Counted from the first letter of the stretch, positions 1-5,956 are shown. The stretch: 6,857 nt of DNA from an uncultured Anaerosacchariphilus sp. (GCA_934373375.1 CAKROP010000117.1:1-6857), one strand, 5' to 3'. The notes: a model not told the origin generated them from the sequence alone. Translations and numbers: made by a program.

Positions 1-3
1 GAA

Positions 4-759
4 TCACTTGCAGGGAAAGTATAGCGATGCAGACCAACACGTGAAGTAGCTGTCATCTCTGCCCTGATACCGAAACTGGAGTTCCAGATCTCCGCATACA
101 TAATTTTCCGTTGTTCCACATACGAGTTTCCGTATCTCATACTCTCCATTCAGATTTTTTTCCGCCGTCGGAAAAATTAATTCAAATTTTACTATCCCTT
201 TTTCCCCATTTACAATCGGGAAATTGCCATCCGGCGAAAATCCCATAACCGGCTGTTCATGACGCGCAAAATAGTGTTCCATACACTCCCAGGTGGTTTC
301 CTCCGCGCCACCCGCAATAACGCGAATGCTTCGCTTCAGCGGAAGTCCCATACCACGGATAATCCGCGCCGCGTACAGTGCCGCCAGAAGCGGACCTTTA
401 TCATCATTTACCCCTCTGCCGTACAGCATGTCGCCATCCTGTACCATTGTAAATGGATCTGTCTTCCATTCATCAGGCTTCCCGATTTCCACCACATCCA
501 GATGTCCCAGAACGCCAATATATTCCTTTGTATTTCCAAGCTGAGCATGGCAGGCATAACCGTCGCAGTCTTCTGTCTCAAAGCCGCATTTTTCCGCAAT
601 CTGAAGGAAACTGTCGAAAGCCTCCCGAATCGCCTTTCCAAAAGGCGCTCCGTCTTTCGCTGTCTGCAAATCCCGAACTGAGCTGATTGCCACCAGCCGT
701 TTCAAATCCTCCAGATACTCTGCCTCATATTTTTTTATTCTTTGTTTCCAGTCTGGCAT
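4..759 (-). CDS. M20-family metallopeptidase, PepV-like dipeptidase; C-terminal half not present in this frame
   Basis: Probably a cytoplasmic di-zinc dipeptidase of the M20 family, PepV/Xaa-His type, which releases amino acids from dipeptides. The metal-site residues of the first catalytic half are all visible: H86 and D88 in GHLDVV, D119 in GRGVNDDKGP, E153/E154 in GGAEET (catalytic base and zinc ligand) and D177 in FSPDGNFP. Their positions agree closely with PepV. The ATG at 759 is preceded by AGAAGG (complement of 767-772) at 7 nt. The frame stops at 4-6 after 251 residues, whereas family members are roughly 450-470 residues long. The lid domain and the last zinc-ligand histidine are therefore missing in this frame. 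Residues after about 235 (GRDDSYFTCW onward) no longer look like the family to me, so a frameshift or natural truncation near the edge is possible. The family assignment is firm; intactness is not. Confidence 0.85.
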   Translation of the reverse strand: MPDWKQRIKKYEAEYLEDLKRLVAISSVRDLQTAKDGAPFGKAIREAFDSFLQIAEKCGFETEDCDGYACHAQLGNTKEYIGVLGHLDVVEIGKPDEWKTDPFTMVQDGDMLYGRGVNDDKGPLLAALYAARIIRGMGLPLKRSIRVIAGGAEETTWECMEHYFARHEQPVMGFSPDGNFPIVNGEKGIVKFELIFPTAEKNLNGEYEIRKLVCGTTENYVCGDLELQFRYQGRDDSYFTCWSASLYFPCK

Positions 760-796
760 ATTTTTTCCTTCTTTCCTTCACATTTTCGTGTGTCTT

Positions 797-805
797 ATTC
801 TATCA
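797..805 (-). promoter_or_regulatory. Candidate extended -10 promoter for the M20 peptidase gene
   Basis: On the minus strand this reads TGATAGAAT: a TG dinucleotide, one base, then TAGAAT (5 of 6 matches to TATAAT). That is the extended -10 arrangement, which can work without a good -35, and I see no convincing -35 upstream. It lies about 38 bp before the peptidase start. Motif-based inference only. Confidence 0.4.
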
Positions 806-851
806 CAGTTTTCTTATCCTACCTAATGTTTTACGCCGCATCCTTTGCCAT

Positions 852-881
852 AGTTCTGTGGCAATCCGACAACACAGAACT
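852..881. promoter_or_regulatory. Perfect 9-bp inverted repeat, candidate operator in the divergent control region
   Basis: AGTTCTGTG (852-860) and CACAGAACT (873-881) are perfect reverse complements separated by 12 bases. The half-site centres are 21 bp apart, two helical turns, as expected for a dimeric DNA-binding protein. The right arm ends on the first base of a perfect TTGACA (-35) for the regulator gene, so a bound protein would contact or block RNA polymerase there. It also sits between the two divergent genes, so it could affect both. Binding by the PRD regulator itself (autoregulation) is inference. Confidence 0.5.
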
Positions 882-910
882 TGACAAGCCCTTATCTCCA
901 AGTTTAAAGT
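881..910 (+). promoter_or_regulatory. Candidate sigma-A promoter for the PRD regulator
   Basis: TTGACA at 881-886 is a perfect -35. The -10 is weaker: TTTAAA at 903-908 (16-bp spacer) or TAAAGT at 905-910 (18-bp spacer), each 4 of 6. Transcription would start around 915-918, leaving a very short leader before the ATG at 931. A weak -10 beside a perfect -35 and flanking dyads suggests a regulated promoter. Confidence 0.5.
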
Positions 911-919
911 GGAGACAAG
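891..919. repeat. Inverted repeat overlapping the regulator's -10 and start point
   Basis: CTTATCTCCA (891-900) and TGGAGACAAG (910-919) pair over 9 of 10 positions around the 9-base centre AGTTTAAAG. The repeat covers the candidate -10 and ends just before the ribosome binding site of the regulator gene (AGGTGA, 920-925). It could be a DNA operator. If transcription started further upstream it would be an RNA hairpin next to the ribosome binding site. Confidence 0.4.
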
Positions 920-930
920 AGGTGAGTCCC

Positions 931-2478
931 ATGCAAAACAAAAGAATTCTGGAAATTATACGCATTTTACTCCAGCAGCCCGATTATATTACAATTCAGA
1001 CTATCACAGAGACTTTACTGGTTTCCAATAAAACCATCCGCAACGACCTGGCTACTGTTGCGGATTATCTCCAGGAAAATCAGCTCTCCCTGGAAAAAAA
1101 GACCGGCGCCGGTATCCGCATCAACGGCGGCGAAGAGGCTAAACTGATTCTTCTGAAAAAGATCAGCCAAAAAAGCCGACAGCTTGTAAATTATTCTCCC
1201 AAAGCGCGTAAAATCTATATCGGTCTGCGCGTTATAAACTGTGAAGAAAACTGCCGCATCTATGAACTGGCGTCCGAATTATATGTAAGCCGGGCCACCA
1301 TCCATAAGGATCTGTCCTGCCTCGCTGAAATGCTGCCGGACTACCACCTTCAGCTTATCCGCAAAAACAATAACGGAATCTGTATTGAAGGAAAAGAGCG
1401 TCACTTCCGTGATCTGATGTTTGATCTTATGCTGGAAGACAATGGCTATCATTCATTCGTCCGGATTGTTCAGGAAACGGATTATCCCTGCAGGAATGAT
1501 TTTATTTTTGACGCCCTGGATTACACAGACTCCGATATCCACCACTTCGTACAGCGCATTATACGCTCCGGCAATAACTATATTAACTGCCTGCCCTTCA
1601 ATTCCCTGGTATCCGCTCTTCTGCGGATATTTATTGGAGTAATCCGGATTCTGGACGGACATCCGGTAAAGCTTTCCGCTTCCTTTATGGAGGATTTGCA
1701 GTCACAGCCCCTCTATCCGGAGAGTCAGCAGCTGGCTGCCATTCTTGAGAATGAATATCATATTACCTTTTCTGAGGAGGAAACACGCTACCTGCAAATT
1801 CATTTTCTTTCTCTTCAGAATCGGAATGGCATCCCAAAAACGGAACAGAATGAAGCTCGCCAGTTGGCCACCGCGCTCATGCAATACTGGGAAAATATCT
1901 TTCACCGCTTTTTTTCCGAAGACCTGGATTTACTGGAATCTCTTACATCGCATCTTGGCCCGGCCCTCACACGCCTGCGTCACGGGATCAGTATTAAAAA
2001 CCCGCTTCTTTCAGAGATTCATGCCTATTATCAGAACACCTTCCAGATTGTGAAGCAAAGCTTTCTGGCACTCTCAGCGCAGTATCCTTACCAGCTGAAC
2101 GATGATGAGCTGGGATATATCACCATTCACCTGGCAGCTGCTCTGGAACGCACAAAGCAGCCGCTCCGCACTATTCTCGTCTGCCATGGCGGAAGCGGGG
2201 CAAGCAATCTGCTCATGCGGAAGCTGACGGCGCAGCTTCCCGAGATTCAGATCTTCTCACAGGAGACTTTTGCCACCGTCTCGCAATGCAACCTGGACGA
2301 GGCTGAACTCATTATTTCTACCATGGAGCTGAATCTTCAGACGGATATTCCTATCCTGCAGGTGAATACTCTGATTCATGACTACGACATTCTCCGCCTG
2401 AAGGAAATCATCCGGAAATACTACAAGGCCAAGAATACGCCCCTTGCCCATACAAATGTTGAAGAATTACCACAATAA
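931..2478 (+). CDS. PRD-domain transcriptional regulator (BglG/MtlR-like) with EIIB-like C-terminus
   Basis: A 515-residue cytoplasmic regulator that should respond to sugar supply through phosphorylation by PTS proteins. Domains in order: HTH about 3-50 with a wing near 58-68 (GAGIRINGGE); second HTH about 105-155; PRD1 about 195-300; PRD2 about 325-408; EIIB-like domain about 412-500, opening with LVCHGGSGAS (Cys418 as possible phospho-site). PRD2 keeps both typical histidines, H341 (SHLGPAL) and H400 (YITIHLA). PRD1 keeps H291 (LQIHFL), but the usual first histidine position seems to be N224 (LPFNSLV). There is no EIIA domain, unlike full MtlR/LicR-type activators of about 640-700 residues. 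Two HTH domains argue for a DNA-binding activator rather than a BglG-type RNA antiterminator. The start at 931 has AGGTGA 5 nt upstream and begins the HTH cleanly; upstream in-frame ATGs lack such a site. The probable target is the epimerase operon 87 bp downstream. Confidence 0.9.
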   Translation: MQNKRILEIIRILLQQPDYITIQTITETLLVSNKTIRNDLATVADYLQENQLSLEKKTGAGIRINGGEEAKLILLKKISQKSRQLVNYSPKARKIYIGLRVINCEENCRIYELASELYVSRATIHKDLSCLAEMLPDYHLQLIRKNNNGICIEGKERHFRDLMFDLMLEDNGYHSFVRIVQETDYPCRNDFIFDALDYTDSDIHHFVQRIIRSGNNYINCLPFNSLVSALLRIFIGVIRILDGHPVKLSASFMEDLQSQPLYPESQQLAAILENEYHITFSEEETRYLQIHFLSLQNRNGIPKTEQNEARQLATALMQYWENIFHRFFSEDLDLLESLTSHLGPALTRLRHGISIKNPLLSEIHAYYQNTFQIVKQSFLALSAQYPYQLNDDELGYITIHLAAALERTKQPLRTILVCHGGSGASNLLMRKLTAQLPEIQIFSQETFATVSQCNLDEAELIISTMELNLQTDIPILQVNTLIHDYDILRLKEIIRKYYKAKNTPLAHTNVEELPQ

Positions 2479-2484
2479 TGTGGT
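2469..2484. repeat. Inverted repeat over the regulator stop codon
   Basis: ACCACA (2469-2474) and TGTGGT (2479-2484) are perfect reverse complements around ATAA. The right arm can instead pair with the next CCAC: GTGG at 2480-2483 with CCAC at 2488-2491. Two short, mutually exclusive hairpins are thus possible. No U-tract follows directly, so it is not a standard terminator. It may be an operator or a weak 3' end structure. Confidence 0.35.
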
Positions 2485-2491
2485 CTGCCAC

Positions 2492-2505
2492 TATTCTATA
2501 GAATA
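2492..2505. promoter_or_regulatory. Perfect 14-bp palindrome just upstream of the epimerase -35
   Basis: TATTCTATAGAATA is identical on both strands and ends two bases before the candidate TTGCTT (-35). Position immediately upstream of a -35 suits an activator site, for example for a PRD regulator. AT-rich sequence makes chance palindromes more likely, so confidence is moderate. Confidence 0.4.
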
Positions 2506-2506
2506 C

Positions 2507-2535
2507 TTGCTTTTTTATATCTGTATTTTTAAAAT
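2507..2535 (+). promoter_or_regulatory. Candidate sigma-A promoter for the epimerase-YitT operon
   Basis: TTGCTT (2507-2512, 4 of 6) and TAAAAT (2530-2535, 5 of 6) are separated by exactly 17 bp. The start would fall near 2542, giving a leader of about 25 bases before the ATG at 2566, with AAAGGAGG at 2549-2556. A promoter here makes the epimerase operon separable from the regulator gene. Confidence 0.55.
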
Positions 2536-2548
2536 GATAGCATATCAT
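2534..2548. promoter_or_regulatory. Inverted repeat at the epimerase transcription start, candidate operator
   Basis: ATGATA (2534-2539) and TATCAT (2543-2548) are perfect reverse complements around GCA. They cover the end of the -10 and the expected start point, and abut the ribosome binding site (AAAGGAGG, 2549-2556). This is a typical repressor position. The binding protein is unknown. Confidence 0.4.
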
Positions 2549-2565
2549 AAAGGAGGAGAGATTTT

Positions 2566-3282
2566 ATGAAACACATTAAAATAGCTGCTGGTCTGGCCCA
2601 TGTAAATTATGGAAACATCGCCGGCCTTGTAAAAGAAATCAGCGACGCAGGGGTCGACTATATCCATTCCGACGCTGCCGATATGCATGATCTTCAGAAT
2701 ATGAAACTGATGGGAGGCTATCAGGTTATCTCCGGAATCCGTCCGGTCACTGACAAGCCTATCGAATGCCATATCTATACCGTCTCCATGGACAGGATGT
2801 TCATTGAGCAGATCTCTGATGCCGGTGCCAATATGCTGATTATTCCGGCCGAGCACTTTATCGGCGCACAGCTGGCTTACATTATCAACTGGTGCCGGGA
2901 ACGCAAAATCAAGGTTGGTCTTACACTTGGATGTTATACACCGCTCTGCTTCGTGGAAGAATCCATCTACGACATCGATCGTCTGCACATTGTAACACAC
3001 GGCGTAGACGAAACAGACGGTCATGACAACTGGGGCTGGAGACGCAGCGCTGTAGATCTGGTAAAGCGCGCCCGTAAAATGATTGATGAAAAGAATCCGA
3101 AATGTGAGCTTGCCATCGACGGCGGACTTCGCTGCGACAATATGGATCCGCTGATTGCATGCAATCCGGATGTCATCGTACTCTCCTCCGCACTCTTTAA
3201 GGATCCGGATGGTATGGCTGCCGCTTACGCGAAATGTAGAAAAGCCATCGACGAATCCGCAGCAAAGTATGGACTGGAATAG
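2566..3282 (+). CDS. Divergent ribulose-phosphate 3-epimerase-family enzyme
   Basis: A 238-residue TIM-barrel protein of the ribulose-phosphate 3-epimerase family, which inverts carbon 3 of ketose 5- or 6-phosphates in the cytoplasm. The metal and acid/base residues are kept: H34 and D36 (YIHSD), H69 (ECHIY) and D185 (AIDGG). Several substrate-site features differ from ordinary Rpe. The N-terminal SILSAD-type segment reads AGLAHVN; methionines expected after D36 and H69 are replaced (SDAAD, CHIYT); the LMSVNPGFGGQ loop is replaced by a polar stretch around 142-153 (IVTHGVDETDGH); and the final GSAVF reads SSALF (207-211). Standard D-ribulose-5-phosphate activity is therefore doubtful; another ketose phosphate is plausible, as in the AlsE branch. 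AAAGGAGG with a 9-nt spacer supports the start. The gene directly precedes, and is probably translationally coupled to, the YitT-like gene. Family assignment is firm; substrate unknown. Confidence 0.85.
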   Translation: MKHIKIAAGLAHVNYGNIAGLVKEISDAGVDYIHSDAADMHDLQNMKLMGGYQVISGIRPVTDKPIECHIYTVSMDRMFIEQISDAGANMLIIPAEHFIGAQLAYIINWCRERKIKVGLTLGCYTPLCFVEESIYDIDRLHIVTHGVDETDGHDNWGWRRSAVDLVKRARKMIDEKNPKCELAIDGGLRCDNMDPLIACNPDVIVLSSALFKDPDGMAAAYAKCRKAIDESAAKYGLE

Positions 3283-3912
3283 ATGAATACGAAAAGTAAA
3301 ACAGGGGAACTCATCTGGGATTATATCAGCATTACCATTTCCGCGCTTCTGACCGCATTCGCTGTCAACTGGGTATTCCAGTCCACCGGACTGGCTCCCG
3401 GCGGAATCACTGGTCTGTCCATCATATGCTCCTTTATTACGAAAATACCCGTTTCCGTCATGTCACTGTGTATTTCCGTACCTCTACTGATACTTGGCAT
3501 CCTGCTGCTAGGAAAAAGCTTCGGCATCAAAACCCTTTACATCACCTTCGCAGCACCTGTCTGTATGAAATTTGTCCCCTATATAGATTTTTCCGGACTT
3601 CTGTCCGGACTTCCCCACCTTGTAATGCTCTTTCTGGCATCTGTCATTGGTGGACTGCTGGTCGGAGGCTCCGTCGGTATCGCTCTGAATCACAACTGCG
3701 CAACCGGTGGAACGGATTTGATAGCGCTGTTGATTCAGCATTTTTTCCCGTTTCTGAAGCTTTCTTCCATTCTGTTCGCACTTGACGGAAGCGTGGTGAT
3801 CGCGTCCGGTATCATTTCCGGAGACTTTATGATTGCTGTTTTCAGCCTTTTATCGCTCTTTATCATCATTCATACTATAAAATTCATCACCTCAGGGAAA
3901 AATGAACAGTAA
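3283..3912 (+). CDS. YitT/DUF161-family membrane protein lacking the C-terminal DUF2179 domain
   Basis: A 209-residue integral membrane protein of the YitT family (function not established; often guessed to be transport). Family signatures are GLAPGGITGL (36-45), the LGKSFGIKTL segment (76-85) and ATGGTDLIA (140-148). Hydrophobic segments are near 13-32, 40-52, 56-77, 84-100, 112-135, 163-178 and 181-200. Most YitT proteins run to about 280 residues with a soluble DUF2179 domain; this one ends at ITSGKNEQ right after the last membrane segment, with a terminator 12 bases later, so the short form looks natural rather than a recent break. The ATG follows the epimerase TAG with no gap (TAGATG) and has no clear ribosome binding site, which suggests translation by re-initiation and a linked role. 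Uptake or export of the epimerase's substrate is a possibility, but only from context. Confidence 0.85.
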   Translation: MNTKSKTGELIWDYISITISALLTAFAVNWVFQSTGLAPGGITGLSIICSFITKIPVSVMSLCISVPLLILGILLLGKSFGIKTLYITFAAPVCMKFVPYIDFSGLLSGLPHLVMLFLASVIGGLLVGGSVGIALNHNCATGGTDLIALLIQHFFPFLKLSSILFALDGSVVIASGIISGDFMIAVFSLLSLFIIIHTIKFITSGKNEQ

Positions 3913-3923
3913 TTTCCCCCTCT

Positions 3924-3970
3924 AAAAAAACGGAAGAAATTCTCAGGCGAATTTCTTCCGTTTTATTTTC
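3924..3970. terminator. Bidirectional intrinsic terminator between convergent operons
   Basis: A perfect 15-bp stem (3927-3941 with 3950-3964), CGGAAGAAATT at its core, encloses the 8-base loop CTCAGGCG. On the plus strand it is followed by TTTTATTTTC; on the minus strand by TTTTTTT (complement of 3924-3930). It can stop transcripts from both sides. It overlaps the TAA of the HAD gene (3963-3965) and starts 12 bases after the end of the YitT-like gene. Confidence 0.9.
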
Positions 3971-4775
3971 TGTATAATTTTTCAAGTGCCAGAGCGACTC
4001 CGTCTTCCTTCTGTACTGCCGTTGTCCAGTCACATAACTGCCGAATCGAGCTTTCCGCATTTCCCATGGCAATCCGGACCCCGGCCTCCCGGAACATGGG
4101 TAAATCGTTGGGCGCATCACCTATCGCTATCACTGCTTCCCTGGGGATTTCTCTGCACTCCCGGATATCACGAATCGCTTTTCCTTTATCCACGCCTTTT
4201 GCTGTGACATCAAAGCTGACCTCATTATATCGGCTGATATGTATTTCCTCTATCTTTTCTGCCGCTTTTTCAAATTGCTTCAGACGTTCCCTGTTTTCCG
4301 CATAAACCAGAATTTTATGAATATCTGCCGCTTTTTCCCGCAATTCCTCAAACGTCATTTCCACGTGCGAATGCACCTGGCATTCATCCGAGAACCAGCT
4401 GTTCATCCGATCATACAGAAACCTTTCATCATATAGATCATGACTATAAAACTCATGCAGACTTTTAAAAAAAGCATGTACCGGTACTACTTCGAGACAG
4501 TCCACAAAAATTCTCACAGCCTTTTCCGGAATTGAGTGAATGACCAGGCTTCCATTTTTTTCATAACAGGAGCCATTGCCTGCAACCACTCCGATTCCAG
4601 AATCAACTGTCAAAGCCAGGGATTTCGCAAAACAGTACGGACGTCCGGTTACAAAATAGACTATATCGCCCATCAGCAGGCATTTTTTCAATGCCTGCTG
4701 ATTTCTCTGACTAATCTGTCCATCCTGACTCATAAGAGTACCGTCCAAATCAATACAGATAAGTCTCTTATTCAT
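3963..4775 (-). CDS. Cof-type HAD-superfamily phosphatase
   Basis: A 270-residue cytoplasmic phosphatase of the Cof/YidA (class IIB cap) HAD subfamily, which removes phosphate from small molecules, usually sugar phosphates. All four HAD motifs are present: nucleophile D9 and acid/base D11 in CIDLDGTL; T43 in FVTGRP; K197 in AKGVDKGKAI; and D220 with D224 in IGDAPNDLPM. The cap domain lies between about 80 and 190, and the length is normal for the family. The start at 4775 lies inside the end of the dehydrogenase gene (8-bp overlap), so the two are co-transcribed and probably translationally coupled. The stop codon is within the terminator stem. Context hints at clearing a phosphorylated intermediate or by-product linked to the dehydrogenase; substrate cannot be read from sequence, as Cof enzymes are often broad. 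Confidence 0.9.
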   Translation of the reverse strand: MNKRLICIDLDGTLMSQDGQISQRNQQALKKCLLMGDIVYFVTGRPYCFAKSLALTVDSGIGVVAGNGSCYEKNGSLVIHSIPEKAVRIFVDCLEVVPVHAFFKSLHEFYSHDLYDERFLYDRMNSWFSDECQVHSHVEMTFEELREKAADIHKILVYAENRERLKQFEKAAEKIEEIHISRYNEVSFDVTAKGVDKGKAIRDIRECREIPREAVIAIGDAPNDLPMFREAGVRIAMGNAESSIRQLCDWTTAVQKEDGVALALEKLYRK

Positions 4776-5901
4776 AGGCTTCCTTCAAAATCCTCTCAAG
4801 TTCTTCCCTGGTTCCAAAAGGCAGGAAGTCCAGAATGGGAGAAGCGAGCACCTCCTCGAATTCCTGCTCACTGATCCCCATCTCTTTCAGCTTCCGATAC
4901 AGGCCTATCTCTTTCAAAAAAGCTGCCAACAGATCATACAATTCATCTGCGGACTCCGCCTGCGGGCAGAAAAGCTTCGCCACACGCCCATACTTTTCAC
5001 GATTCGCTTCTGTCGAAAAACGCACAAACGCCGGAAATACTACCGCCAGGGCCTCGCCATGGGGCAGATGCGTTATACCTCCGATAATTTCTGACAGCGG
5101 ATGCGGCGCCTGCGCTCCGGAGTTGGCCAGCGCTCTTCCTGCCAATGTGTCCGCCATCGACATATTACTTCTATATTCGATGTTCTTCGGATCCTTCAAT
5201 ACCTTCGGCAGATTCTCTACCACCAGCTTCATAGCTTCCAGCGAATCCATTTCACTGTACCGGGATGCTCTCGGATTAATATAGCTCTCAAACGCATGGG
5301 TAAATGCGTCAAAGCCGGTCGATGCAGTAATTCTGTTCGGCAGCGTCAGCATCAGCTCCGAATCCAGAATGCATTCCCGGGAAAAATTCTGCGGATGGTA
5401 AAATGTAATTTTATCCTTTCCGCGCGTGATAACAGCCGCCTGTGTCACCTGGGAGCCTGTTCCCGATGTAGTCGGTACCGTAATCAGCGGCAGCACAGTC
5501 TCTGAGTAATTCTCATAATTCACAAAGGGAGAACTGAACTTCTCAAACAGCTCATCCCAGTCAATCTGCTCTTTTCCATATGTAAAAGCCAATGTCTTCG
5601 CCGTGTCAATTGAGCTTCCTCCGCCGACGCCCAGGACAAAGTCCGCTCCGTTTGCTTTCAGCAGTTCAAAGCCCTGCTCTACCATCTCCACCGACGGATT
5701 CGGTGTAACCTGATCAAAGTGAAGCACCTTTATCCCCTGTTCACTCAGGATCCCTTTCACTCTGTCATAAAGCGGCTGCAGCGGCGCATCCGGCGTTGTC
5801 ACCAGTAGGCAGCGTTTTCCATAACGACTGCAGATAGTGCCCACTTCCTTCAGTCTTCCTGTTCCGAAATGTATTCTTGTAGGCTGACAATAATCAAACA
5901 T
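4768..5901 (-). CDS. Iron-containing alcohol dehydrogenase (group III)
   Basis: A 377-residue cytoplasmic NAD(P)-dependent dehydrogenase of the iron-type family (relatives act on butanol, lactaldehyde, 1,3-propanediol and similar). The N-terminal nucleotide-binding domain carries TPNPS (66-70) and GGGSSIDTAK (93-102), then TTSGTGS (144-150). Metal ligands fit D198 and H202 (GFDAFTHAFE), H267 (APHPLSE) and H281 (HLPHGEA). Length is full. D99 in the GGGS loop is the kind of acidic residue seen in family members; I do not assign NAD versus NADP from it. The ATG at 5901 has AAGGAGG (complement of 5910-5916) at 8 nt. It is first in an operon with the HAD phosphatase and divergent from the transaldolase. 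Likely role: reduction of an aldehyde from sugar breakdown, or oxidation of a polyol; the exact substrate is not recognisable. Confidence 0.93.
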   Translation of the reverse strand: MFDYCQPTRIHFGTGRLKEVGTICSRYGKRCLLVTTPDAPLQPLYDRVKGILSEQGIKVLHFDQVTPNPSVEMVEQGFELLKANGADFVLGVGGGSSIDTAKTLAFTYGKEQIDWDELFEKFSSPFVNYENYSETVLPLITVPTTSGTGSQVTQAAVITRGKDKITFYHPQNFSRECILDSELMLTLPNRITASTGFDAFTHAFESYINPRASRYSEMDSLEAMKLVVENLPKVLKDPKNIEYRSNMSMADTLAGRALANSGAQAPHPLSEIIGGITHLPHGEALAVVFPAFVRFSTEANREKYGRVAKLFCPQAESADELYDLLAAFLKEIGLYRKLKEMGISEQEFEEVLASPILDFLPFGTREELERILKEAYE

Positions 5902-5927
5902 ATTTTATACCTCCTTCTTCTAAGAAA

Positions 5928-5956
5928 AGTATAGGAATTCTTACTATAAAAAGCAA
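5928..5956 (-). promoter_or_regulatory. Candidate sigma-A promoter for the dehydrogenase-phosphatase operon
   Basis: On the minus strand TTGCTT (complement of 5951-5956, 4 of 6) and TATACT (complement of 5928-5933, 5 of 6) are separated by exactly 17 bp, about 27 bp before the ATG. The -35 element TTGCTTTTT is the same as at the epimerase promoter (2507-2515). Confidence 0.6.
5930..5948. promoter_or_regulatory. Imperfect palindrome in the spacer of the dehydrogenase promoter
   Basis: TATAG (5930-5934) and CTATA (5944-5948) pair, with two more matching pairs inward around position 5939: 7 of 9 positions. It overlaps the -10 and fills the spacer, the classic place for a repressor. Could also be chance in AT-rich promoter sequence. 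Confidence 0.35.

Noticed and set aside
881..915. MerR-type promoter with long spacer and dyad (CTCCAAGTTTAAAGTGGAG resembles part of such operators)
   Set aside because: The left half-site expected inside the spacer is absent and no MerR-family gene is in the window; the ordinary dyad description is enough.
891..919. Ribonucleic antiterminator (BglG-type RAT) site
   Set aside because: The hairpin is not paired with an overlapping U-tract terminator, and the regulator has the two-HTH layout of DNA-binding activators rather than the RNA-binding domain of antiterminators.
742..930. Longer start for the regulator at 742
   Set aside because: It would overlap the peptidase start, run through both control dyads and the TTGACA, and add a hydrophobic tail unlike the family. 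The ATG at 931 has a good ribosome binding site.
2545..3024. Minus-strand open frame of 159 codons
   Set aside because: Shadow of the epimerase coding sequence; no family features and no promoter or ribosome binding site that I can see.
4835..5505. Plus-strand open frames across the dehydrogenase gene
   Set aside because: They are reverse-strand shadows of a full-length iron alcohol dehydrogenase with all metal ligands.
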